The translations under genes were made by a program, and so were the position numbers. Positions 12,158 to 21,855 of a stretch of 28,958 nucleotides of DNA are shown one piece after another. The DNA comes from Saccoglossus kowalevskii (lineage: Eukaryota > Hemichordata > Enteropneusta > Harrimaniidae). How positions within the stretch are numbered: the stretch's first letter is position 1; the number at the start of each line of letters is the position of its first letter. The notes under the pieces are model-generated. The model ran no database searches. It was not told where the DNA came from and saw only the letters and a program-made list of their open reading frames with translations. The stretch covers positions 1-28,958 of the forward strand of contig NW_003149811.1 of the NCBI RefSeq assembly GCF_000003605.2. Reading direction: 5' to 3'.

Positions 12158-12201
12158 GAGGCGTCTTAGTGAAATCAGATTTTGAGTTTGTGTGCTCCAA
12201 C
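12158..12201. repeat. Short dispersed direct repeat, copy 2
   Basis: Second copy of the segment at 11385-11430, same orientation, about 770 bp away, with several substitutions and a small length difference. Neither copy has clear ends or target-site duplications. Confidence 0.6.
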
Positions 12202-13239
12202 GTTGCCCACATTCAACGCTGAGAGCGGTGTTCAACAAATAGGGCATTACGTGATTGTGTCCATGGTTTTTGCGGGTACAGCGCCCTAATGCTGTATAAT
12301 AATTGTACCCAAGCGGTGGTTCTTCAATAATAATAGATAGATGTGTGTCGTCCAATTATTTTGACCCCAACCGCTTCATGGCCATTGCTTTTAGTAATTA
12401 CCCACTTCTAGTCAAGTCTGATCGAAAAAACAAACATGCGCATTACCACACGATGATGTCATATAATACACGCAGAACAGGTAATAATGCAAAGTACGTA
12501 CGGCGCAATCTGTTGGAAAACCTAATACTGTAAGAGACGGCCTTGAATAACAGCTCTCAAGCGTTTTCCTCAAGAGTTAAAAAAATCCAACCAAATTCTG
12601 CACCATAAAAGTGTCAAAATTGATACGCACTCCTATACCAACTGGAGTAAAAATGATACCCAATTGGGCGAAACATACCAGTGTAGAAATTATAATGAAG
12701 AACTCTCTCCCTTTCCAGTGTATCCAGTTTACCCAACTCCAGTGTTAGCGGCGCTGTGTAGCACAGTTCCTAAACATAATCAATAATTACAATTCATTCA
12801 CAATTAGTCATCCTTATTACATAGACACCCACAACTATTGCAGTTAACTGCAAACGGTAAAAAGTGTTTTTTTATATTTTTTTCAGCAGAGTTGATAGAT
12901 AATAATATCATATTGTATATATTATGTCAGCATAGTTAAAGCCGGGAGTTAAAACAGCCATTAGCCGTCAACAAGAGGTTATTCATGTAGTGAATGCGAG
13001 TTAATTTTACTCCTGTGTCACTGAAACTACACACACGTCAATTTCCGAAGATACATTTTTCTTTTCATCAAAAAAAAAAACCTGCTGACTAGCTCAGATT
13101 TTGGCACTAGACAAACGTCTTTGTTATTGGTTAATCCACCACACATATCTAAGATAGTGTAAGCAATAATACAGTTCACGGTCATGAAAACAGGGTAATT
13201 TTACTGTTTCTTTAAATCTATGTAGTTTCTCGTTATATT

Positions 13240-13977
13240 TCTTGTTACTACGGGCCCGTGCGTTATTTATTATGGTAACCCGTATTTGTGACGTCATGGA
13301 AAAGTTTTGGCCTCATGATTGACGCCCATTGCGACGCGCTGCAGTGACTGGTGCGTCCCAGGATGCCACGCCACTCCGCGCACAAGAGAAGAAGGTGCAG
13401 GACAGAGACAAAGATGGCAGCAGCCGAAAGCGGGATTGGGTTGGAAATGTGAACACGAACGTGTTCCGGAAAGTATCAAGTCAGCGTACGAAAAGTTAGG
13501 AAAGAACTGAGTTCAGGGTGTTGCCGCGCGCGGACGAGTTTATATTATTCCCGTGCATCGAAGAAATTAAAGTGACTGTCGAACTTGCGTTGCACCAACT
13601 TTGTGGACGTCCAACATCGAATTGATGCGGCTCAGGAACTAGTCGATAAGCAGTGAGTGATCTTTTGCAACGTACGGCTCAAGGAACTTGACGTACATCA
13701 GATCGTGGAGCCTAGAATCATCGGTAGTAGTTGTGATTTTCTGAGAGTGGCCGTGTTCTCTGGCGACGCCATTGCGTCATCGCTGGTTATACTTGCCTCG
13801 TGGTCAGCGAATTTTCGAGACTGTACAGAACGTTGTATACGTTGCTCAAATCCGGTTGTCCACGTCCTTCATTGTGCGTAAAACGAAATATCTCGCGGTG
13901 GACTTGGTGCGAGAATTACCCGAGTTTCAGTCACATCGACATTCGCTGCGTGGAGGCAGACCTGCCACATAGAAGGT
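13240..13977. other. CpG-dense island in AT-rich background
   Basis: CpG dinucleotides are frequent throughout (for example CGACGCG near 13332, GCCGCGCGCGGACG near 13523, CTCGCGG near 13893), in sharp contrast to both flanks. It starts near a CRE-like TGACGTCA (about 13288) and holds an AAGATGGC motif (about 13411), seen in metazoan promoters. A possible donor CAGTGAGTG lies at about 13651. Open frames of 60-75 codons occur in several frames and both strands, with no recognisable domain. It could be a promoter with a noncoding first exon, or a young, still CpG-rich insertion. Its right edge meets the transposon at 13978. Confidence 0.5.
13967..13977. repeat. Left target-site duplication of MULE-like element
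   Basis: ACATAGAAGGT directly abuts the left terminal inverted repeat and recurs identically at 14582-14592 directly after the right one. Confidence 0.85.
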
Positions 13978-14069
13978 AGCCCTGCGTACAGTGCTGTGTG
14001 TACGAGACGCATTCGGTTGATAGATGTTCCCACCACAGCCCTGCGTACCTCCATAGACAAAGTACGGGA
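13978..14069 (+). repeat. Left 92-bp terminal inverted repeat
   Basis: Reverse complement of 14490-14581 with three mismatches. Similarity stops abruptly inward of 14069. Confidence 0.9.
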
Positions 14070-14206
14070 CTTTGAAAAATATAATTTTTTTAATGAAATA
14101 GCATGCCCAGGTACCAAAAATGGTGATCGATCACCAGATATATCCAGAACTCCCAGTTCGGAGTCCAATTGTGGATGAAATCGGCTACTTTGACCTAAAA
14201 ACAAAC

Positions 14207-14256
14207 NNNNNNNNNNNNNNNNNNNNNNNNNNNNNNNNNNNNNNNNNNNNNNNNNN
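14207..14256. other. Assembly gap of 50 N, probably an overlap join
   Basis: Exactly 50 N. The ten bases before the gap (14197-14206) and the ten after it (14257-14266) are the same, AAAAACAAAC. This is what two overlapping contig ends look like when joined by a nominal gap. Confidence 0.85.
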
Positions 14257-14489
14257 AAAAACAAACACATTCTCTTGCGTGAATGAAATTAAAAATGGCG
14301 GCGCTTGGTGGATAATTTCTCCAGTACCTACGCGTTTACATTTTGTCCGTCTTTACTAGTCGCATTTTAAAGACATTTCAGTTTCAGATAACTTTGTAAT
14401 GGTTGTTACGGATAACTATCGTCATTTCAACCGATTTCGGCTGGGAAACTACTTATTTTTAACTTGCGCACCAATTACGGTGCGCTCCC

Positions 14490-14581
14490 TCCCGAACTTT
14501 GTCTATGGAGGTACGCAGGGCTGTGGTGGGAACATCTATCAACCGAACGCGTCCCGTACACACAGCACTGTACGCAGGGCT
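14490..14581 (-). repeat. Right 92-bp terminal inverted repeat
   Basis: Pairs with 13978-14069. The right 11-bp target-site duplication follows at 14582-14592. Confidence 0.9.
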
Positions 14582-14593
14582 ACATAGAAGGTA

Positions 14594-15217
14594 CCACATG
14601 TCTAATTGTATAATTGTATAATGATAAAAGGAACACAGCGGACTAGAACCTATCCCACCTCTTGTTTTGGTACATTGCGGGCAAATATTGTACTCACCTG
14701 CATCGAATGTGTCACTCTCTGATATTACGTACAGGTAATATATCACTAAGCTGCCCGCTTGATGTTACTGAACTTTAAGCTTTGTTCGGATCAAACGTTA
14801 AACACAATGAGTCAATCATTAATTGAGTGCCCAAGGTTACTTTGTATTCGCTTACAGACACGGAAATGACGTCATGTGTTTTGTACATCGTGTGCTGCTG
14901 TGTTGGTTAACTGTTTTATCACTCCCTTTATTTACAGGTATATATGACTGCACTGTGCCGTGAACACGTATACGGAAAAAGTCGTGTGTGTGTCAGCATC
15001 CTTCATTCCATGTTTTTGTCATAATACCTGCAAATAAAAGTGTGCATGGAATCATGGGAAGAAGTGGTGTGCATTGCCGTGTGATAACTGTCATAAAGGT
15101 GGTTGACAGGTCATACTTGTGACAATTGGAATCTACCAAGTGTGCTGTTATTCGAATAACAAAAGATGATCTACGGAGTTGCTTACGTGAGACAGCTGCT
15201 AGCAAGATCACATTCTG
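14594..15217. other. Intergenic stretch, no gene seen
   Basis: Composition returns to AT-rich beyond the transposon. No coding segment is recognisable. AATAAA occurs near 15031 and may be incidental. Confidence 0.4.
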
Positions 15218-15310
15218 ATTGGCTCATGTGAAAACCCAGGTGGTGTCCGTTAATCTGGGCCATTTGGGGCTATAAATAGGCTACACTGAGGACGGTTGGG
15301 GTCCATCATT
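15218..15310 (+). promoter_or_regulatory. Candidate RNA polymerase II core promoter (CCAAT, TATA, initiator)
   Basis: An inverted CCAAT box (ATTGG, 15218-15222) is followed by TATAAATA at 15271-15278 and a pyrimidine-rich initiator-like CCATCATTTCC whose A at 15305 lies 34 bp past the TATA start. These spacings are canonical. Downstream, the first ATG opens only a few codons, and nothing up to about 15620 codes for a recognised protein; an 11-A run follows at 15621-15631. It could drive a noncoding RNA or a gene whose coding exons are distant, or be the U3/R part of a solo LTR. I found no convincing LTR ends. Confidence 0.45.
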
Positions 15311-15631
15311 TCCATTATGTACTCTGTGTGTAGCTATTGAGATATTGTGAGACAAGTGATACAGGCTTCAATAATCATTCTGTGAGACTTGTATGAACTG
15401 CTCTGTGATATCCTGCTTTCAGCAGTTACTTCCAGACTACCAGCGTTCATCTACAAGCAAGACTCTTGTATTTCTTCATTGTTGTGTTGCAGAAGCCATT
15501 GACTGTCATCTCATTCTACATCCTGGAACTGTGAATTATAACAAAGTGCATCATAACAAATAACTGACACCCTTGTAACTTCGTCAACCCCTGAGGTGCA
15601 TATAGTCTGTTTCCCCATTTAAAAAAAAAAA

Positions 15632-16533
15632 GAAATTAGTGTATGCCTAGTCTAGGAAATGTACAATAATTTACCATATACTATAATCAATGTATTTACT
15701 TTTACTCATTTGTCGTCTCGTGATGTGGTTTCACATTTACCGATCTAATAATGTGGTTTTGACCTTCAGACAGATACTTCCATAGGGGGGGGGGGCATTC
15801 TGTCACGTTATTTTCAAGAACTACGCCAATTACTACTAGCCAAGAAGATTCAGATAAAGACCAAAATATTTTATTTAGATAATCAGTTAGAAAATAGATT
15901 GCATGCAAATGTTGTTCCTTTTAAACAAGAAAAGAAATAGTTATATGTTCAAGACAGATTAATTAAAAATAAATTACTCCAGAATTTTGCAATATCTGTC
16001 GAAAACAGAAGTTTATGAACAGCGTGATGCGCTAACACAACGCTTTACAGCAGAATTTTACCATAAAATGTATTGTTTTTTTGGAATCGGTTAGTGCGTA
16101 TTGAAACTATTCTTACTGTGTTATTCTGCTTATATGTATACTAAGCCATGACGTTTTTTTCTAACATTAGGATAACTCCAAGATGCTATTAAGCGTTTTT
16201 CTTTTTGACATACCAGCTCAAGTGTGATTGCAGCTTGTAAGCTTTGACTAGTTCAAGTAGCGAACTGATTGCCAAGTAACAGCGCAATTCCTTTTTAAAT
16301 AGCGGATTGATTGTATATATAAGCCATCGCGGAGAACTGCTTTTTCACAAGAAAACATTAAGATTTGAGAGAGTCTTGAAAACCTTTACCAACATTGACC
16401 ACTTTAAGTGTCTGCACCCTTTTTACATTTGGGTATAAGCACACGAGTATGTTCTATATCATATCTTAGTAATTGTATATGAATAAAAAATAATGCTTGA
16501 GAAACGGTTGATGATATGCTAAATCATGGTAAA
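15632..16533. other. AT-rich stretch, no gene seen
   Basis: Contains an 11-G run (15785-15795) and a TATATAAG string near 16315, but no coding segment or transcript structure I can support. Confidence 0.4.
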
Positions 16534-17410
16534 ATGGCATATACATCACACAAGTCATTCTACATGCCATTACATGTAATACAACATATGTAGTAAAGGA
16601 CATTGTCTTTTTTCATCAAAACTATTAAACGAAGGGTTGTGTGAAGGGACTGACTGGCCTGAACATTCAAGAATATTTATTGTTTGGGGTAATATATAAA
16701 GTACGTGTGATTAAATAAAAAACACTTGAACAGAGATGATATATGATGGCATCTGTGTCATTGTTTAATGTAAACATCAAGTTCATTATATATATTATTT
16801 GACTATGTCTCAGACAGGACAAGATTTGCTCACTGTTTTCGAAGATCCTGACAACACGCTATGTATGCCAAGAAGGCAATATATTTTCCTTTTATTTGAT
16901 GGTGACGCCTATTGTACTTGTCTGTTATTTTATTATATTTGACTATTTCGAAAATGTTGAAACCCATTTATTTTGTGTTCATGAACTTGTATTTCCCTGT
17001 GCAATATTTGTATCAATATCTACTGATTGTTATGTTATTTCAAACTTTCTCTATAATTTGCTATGATTGTGTTTTTGTACATCTTACATTCAACTGTATA
17101 TATATGTTCAATTAATTATTCTTCATATTGTACCACAGACTGTGTCATTTTTCAGGTATTTGAGGTATTGAAATTTAAAATAAAAGTTATTGTGAGTTAC
17201 AAATTACCGTTGTGACGCTATTATGACGTCATAGCTTATCATATCACAGCGTTATGTAAATCGATCCTCCGTTCGTTCACATCAAAACAAATCTGTCTTA
17301 ACTGAATTTAACAACAAAACCGAATTCCTCACTGCTTCATATGATTTCCAAAGGAGGTCCGAAGTGTGATTGTATGTTCAGCTTCGTCTGACACTTCATC
17401 TTGCTGAAAA
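16534..17410 (+). repeat. Dispersed repeat family R, copy R1
   Basis: Collinear with 17960-18830 over nearly 900 bp with many substitutions and small indels. Landmarks in common are ATGGCATATACATC at the start, GACATTGTCTTTTTTC, GAGATGAT, ATGTAAACATCAAGTTCA, CTCACTGTTTTCGAAG, and CAGCTTC near the end. Neither copy preserves a shared open reading frame (stops and frameshifts differ), so it does not look like a protein-coding duplication. Ends with target-site duplications were not identified. Confidence 0.75.
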
Positions 17411-17959
17411 ACCTCCCCCCCCCCACCTCATGTAACATGAGGCAGTGTGAAACATCATTACTTTTTAAATAACATGGCATGGATGTTTGTCTTAATAATA
17501 GATACCTGAATCACTCGTTAGACCTTATGTCCATTTTAGCTGTTAGATCATAGGGATTATGCAAATAATGAAAGATAAATAAATATAGATAGAAAACATA
17601 GCTGAGCTCTAAATAATTTTGAACGACTGTACAGGAATATTACACACGCCCTGTGGTAAGTTACAACTTGACATGATTCCACCAGCTCATTGCTGAGATA
17701 ATGAACACATTATTTGTATTGTATTTGTAAAATTTCAGAGAAAAGAAATAATTTTTACAAAAGCGATACGCGTCGTGAAACGCAGTCGACTGAACAAAAA
17801 GTAATAATTACGATTTGGCCCATAAAGGCCTTATGAACAATTGATTTTATTTCAATTTTAACGTTTATAGAAATGTACACGCTATCTGAAAACTTGATAC
17901 AAAAGATAGTTAGACTTCTTTTATACCATGATTGTTATTGCTGATTCAAAGTCCCACCA

Positions 17960-18830
17960 ATGGCATATACATCTCTCATTTCTTTCTACATGCCATTGTT
18001 TGTAGCACATATGTAGACTTTTTAAAACGACATTGTCTTTTTTCGTCAAAACTATTAAGGGTTTTGTAGAAAACGACTGGCCTTAAAAATCAATAATTAC
18101 TTTGGGAGTATGGGTGTGATTAAATACCACTTGTCCAGAGATGATCTATGATGACATCTGTGTCACTTGTTTCATGTAAACATCAAGTTCAATACAGACA
18201 ATATTTGATTATGACTCAGAATACTTTATAACAGTTGCCACAAGTAGAACAAGATTCGCTCACTGTTTTCGAAGCTCCTGACATAACTCCATGTATACCA
18301 TGGAGGCAATGTAGCTTTCTTTTCATTTGACGATGTAGCGTAATGTGCTTTTCATTTTTTTTTATTTTATATTTGTATTGGACTCTTTTTGGGGGAATTT
18401 TGTAATCTGTTTATTTTGTGTTCTGAAACTTGTAAATTTTCCTATGCGAGAATCTCATCAAAAAATACTGCTAGGTATACTATTTCTAACTTCACAATTT
18501 ACCATGCTCAATCGTGTTCAATTAATCCTTCCTCGTATTGTACCTCAGTCTGTCGCATTTTCTAAGTATTTGAGTTAATGTCATTGAAAGTAAAAGACTC
18601 TATGACACCGTTATTATGCATTTAAGATATCACTCAACAATGCAAACCAGTCCTCTATTTGTAATTAATTAACTTCACCAAAAACATACTCAATTAAGCT
18701 AAACTTGTATAACTCATTATGTCGGTGATTTATAACAACAATACTGAATCCCTACAGCTTCATACCGGCGTATAGGAGGTTCCTGACGTGATAATTTGTC
18801 CAGCTTCCCTTCTCCCTTTCATCTTACCAT
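17960..18830 (+). repeat. Dispersed repeat family R, copy R2
   Basis: Second direct copy, about 1.4 kb after R1. The part around 17911-18093 also matches the inverted copy at 3989-4172, which shows that the element extends left of the R1/R2 start defined here. Type of element unknown; either a non-autonomous transposon or an old segmental duplication. Confidence 0.75.
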
Positions 18831-19776
18831 AAACGCGTCATCTCTTTCAATATGGCGCGATAGATGGATTCGTTGTTGTTTCAATAACAAAGCATTAACG
18901 GGATAATGGTTGTCATTACTTGTGTGCTCAATTGTTCATTTTGTAATAACAATTGAACATAGTTTTTAAAGCGTTTGATTTATTATTAAGACCGCCAAAT
19001 ACAAATTGTATGTAATTGAAATGAAGAAATAATATGTTGTCTTTCAATTCAGATAAGTTCAGCATGAACGCCACGTTTTTCATTGTTGTTCTGGCTTTCG
19101 GAAGAATGGTTCTGCTGAACCCAGCATGTGCAAAGATTAGTATTTTGAAAATTTATAACGGATATTTGCAACAACAACAACAACAACAACAAACTTAAAC
19201 AGTGAATGAACGAGAAGCTTGTATAGGGTAAAACACGCTTAACATGTATAATGTTAACAATCAATTTAGTTACAGTACAAATAAACATTATAAAAACAGA
19301 CGGCAATGAACCGCAACTAGTCATAGCATAGGTTTTGTAGAAATATGTTTTCTTACAGTACAAATGATAAAATTTTGTTATTTATATGTACATATAACAG
19401 TTATGTATCGTACATATTGTAAATATATGTATCAGTATTATATGATAAAATACACATTATTTAAGTACCTCCTGTAAATTGACAGTGAATATACCACTGA
19501 TTTGTTCTGTAGTGAACAATGTGTGCCACAATACACAATTTAGTCTGTCTGCATCATCAAAACAGAATGTGCTTACTTAAATATTAATGCAAGATTGACA
19601 GTATAATTAATAATTTTCAATAACAAATATTATTAATATTTTATTTTTATTTTCAGATATCCACAGTCCAAAGCAGACTTCACCTGTCTCTATGAACATA
19701 TCATCATCATCATCATCATAATCATCATCTACCTATCTGTTTTCTCTGTGAGTCTTTTTCTCATCATGCATCATAA
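18831..19776. other. AT-rich stretch with two microsatellites
   Basis: A (CAA)n run lies at 19169-19193 and an imperfect (ATC)n run at 19700-19729. A 9-bp inverted repeat, TCAATTGTT/AACAATTGA, lies at 18928-18956. No gene is recognised. Confidence 0.6.
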
Positions 19777-20475
19777 CTACCTTTCATTCTCTTCTCCCTC
19801 TGGGGTGGTGCCTTTTCTCTGCAAAACTAAACTTTGATATTTGTCATAACCTTCCAATTTTCTGTGATAATGTACTCCCTTTATTCCATTCTGCAAAATT
19901 TTCAGGCGATTCCAACATTGGACGAATATCTGTTTCAATAAAGGTGTCATTCTCTGGGGCATTAACAATTGTGAATGGAATCCGGCTTGTGTCAGACTGG
20001 AGGTTGGGGTCTCTCCATACTACATATTTTATCGGGCGTATAGACACACTGATAGCAAACACTTTCAAATTCTGGGAAACTCCTTTAAAATCCTGAAACG
20101 TGTCAGCACCGATCTCTTCTAACGTCTGCCTTTCGTTCTCGCTCTCAAGATCAAATTCAAATGTGTTCTCACTCAGTATATTCAGAAAACATTTCCAAAT
20201 AAGGCCTTCAATATCATTTACACATTTATATTCTGAGAAGAGGTTTTTGTCACATTGCTCTGAATACATTTCAAATTATTCCTCAAAATAGATAATCTTG
20301 GTATTCTTGAAACATTTTCTGAGTGACTTCTCTAAGCCATCACCAGAAGTGATGGCTTTCTTAGAAAATGATATTAACAAACCAGATATAGCAAATATTA
20401 TGTCTTTATTTAATCTATGTTGCCAATGTGCAGCCTCATCATCACCTGACAACTTCTCCGCTATAGCTTTCGATT
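19777..20475 (-). pseudogene. Unrecognised decayed protein-coding segment
   Basis: On the minus strand a single frame runs from about 20475 (just after an acceptor-like ATCCTAG) to 19844, about 210 codons, interrupted only by one TAA at 20276-20278. Near 19870 protein-like sequence continues in another frame to a TAG at 19777, consistent with a single frameshift. Composition is typical of a soluble globular protein, with an acidic stretch around EFDLESENERQTLEE and a beta-rich part near KVFAISVSIRPIKYVVW. Such length is unusual by chance in AT-rich DNA. I do not recognise the family, and no further exons were found. A working gene with sequencing errors is also possible. Confidence 0.4.
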
Positions 20476-20479
20476 TCTA

Positions 20480-21855
20480 GGATTTTACTAGTGTAGGCAC
20501 GACTACCCGTGGCTAACGTGGAAAATGCTGACCTTCTGAACTCACAGTCCATGTGGAGGGGTTGTGCTGAACTGAATAAACACTAAAAGAGAGGCATCAA
20601 AAAATGTCCTTGACTGTCCTAGATTTCTTTTAACTTGTATGACCTGGACTGGCCTTTTTTTAATAATTATATTAGTAAATTGACTGATATCATTAACCAC
20701 ATGCGATCTAGCCGTCATTAGCTTAAATTTGTGGAAAACCCTGGCGTTAACAAAAGCGATATTGGTCATTCCCGTGACGAACAAATAGCTCGACCCAATA
20801 GCATAAAATCGTCTACAGACCATTCGGAGAGAGCAAACTGTTCTAACCTTTTCAAATTTAGCATTTTGTAAATTTTGTAAATTGAAAAAGCAACAAAAAC
20901 CAACAATATTCGGTAAGTAAAAATTTTTGCTGACGATCGAGAACGTTCACAGTTCTTGATTGATGGCTGGATTTTGCAGCTGCTTGCTTGGCTCTCTTTG
21001 TTGGTCGTGGCATTATTATAATGAATGTGGAATTAAAATTGAAAGAACAATTTCAAAATCGCCTGTTATTTATTCAACGGTAAACCAGGATGTATTCGCG
21101 AAATGGAAATAACAAACTGCGCAGAACGATGCGATAATTTTCACTAATGCGCACTACAATACCCGTTGATACAAATCGCAATGAATTCTGGGTAAAATAT
21201 CGTACCGGGATGTAATTTTTTAAAAGCTTCACATGTAAAGCAATATATAGTTTCGCGTACGCACGCCAAATGGTATCTCGGAAGTATTTAATGCTTAATG
21301 TAGTAATTGTCATTTGCTGTTTATCTTTCGAAACTCGATATATCCGTCTCACAACTTCTAAAGACGAAAACGTGTCATTTTTGGACACTTATTCTAGACA
21401 TTCCAGAGCTCCCTGGCTCGTTCATAAAACAGACCGTCGTTCATGACCACTGAATATAATGAGTTTGCTATATTTCGACTTTGAAATTAATCGATAGATT
21501 AATATTTTTTAAACCATCCATACATTTCGCCAGCTATATGCGGCTTTATAACACATGAACTTTTGCTGACATCTGAAACTATAAGAAGTAATCGAATTAA
21601 TATTATTCATAATAATGATTAAATAATTTAATATAGTTCATAATGATGATTAAATAATTTAATATAATTCATAATAATGATTAGAAAAATTGAATGTAAA
21701 AACACAAATTGAGAGATTGGCATATTATGTGGGAGACACAATTGATATTAAAAGTTCAAGCTGCTTGCAGGGACCACTTAGATTACGAGGCGGTTATTAC
21801 ATTTCTATTATATCTAAAAATTATTTAACGTGTCGCATATAATACAGTTCCATTT
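20480..21855. other. AT-rich stretch before the C4-type gene's 3' end
   Basis: Short open frames only. It holds an AT-rich tandem repeat at 21606-21683. The 3' UTR of the C4-type gene should lie in its upper part, but no AATAAA is evident close to the stop. Confidence 0.4.
21606..21683. repeat. 31-bp tandem repeat, about 2.5 copies
   Basis: Copies at 21606-21636 and 21637-21667 differ at two positions, and a partial third copy runs to 21683. Pure A/T-rich sequence (TTCATAATAATGATTAAATA...). Confidence 0.85.

Larger units (their letters stand above)
8894..13239. other. Long AT-rich region, no supported gene
   Basis: This follows the 5' end of SDR copy B and should hold its promoter, though I see no clear TATA box. 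A 13-base motif, AAGATTATACGAA, recurs about 40 bp apart near 9000-9050. A poly-T then poly-G run lies at about 10617-10657. Open frames here, such as 9845-10033, lack splice structure or recognisable motifs. The only repeated sequence found is a short pair at 11385-11430 and 12158-12201. Confidence 0.5.
13978..14581. mobile_element. Mutator-like non-autonomous DNA transposon (MULE/MITE type)
   Basis: Terminal inverted repeats of 92 bp (13978-14069 and 14490-14581) match at 89 of 92 positions. The ends are AGCCCTGCGTAC and its complement. The end motif recurs inside the left arm at 14037-14048, giving a subterminal repeat. Flanking 11-bp direct repeats (ACATAGAAGGT) are exact. Long inverted repeats with an 8-11 bp duplication are typical of the Mutator/MULE superfamily. 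The interior shows no transposase and includes a 50-N gap, so coding capacity cannot be excluded absolutely, though the visible interior is short and noncoding. A 16-bp perfect palindrome lies at 14121-14136 and a GCGCACC/GGTGCGC hairpin at 14466-14485. Confidence 0.85.

Noticed and set aside
13319-13881. Several 60-75 codon frames in the CpG-dense block
   Set aside because: GC-rich sequence lowers stop frequency on both strands; none has a motif or preferred frame.
13869-14270. 133-codon minus-strand frame crossing the N gap
   Set aside because: Its length depends on the N run and it crosses the transposon end and target site, so it is not a gene.
14910-15600. Full solo LTR with TG...CA ends and a TATA duplication
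   Set aside because: Only a low-complexity 4-bp match supports the ends and the terminal bases do not form a proper inverted repeat; kept as a promoter candidate only.
16912-18578. Open frames inside repeat copies R1 and R2 as a duplicated gene
   Set aside because: The two frames do not correspond to each other when the copies are aligned, and both are hydrophobic T-rich translations typical of noncoding AT-rich DNA.
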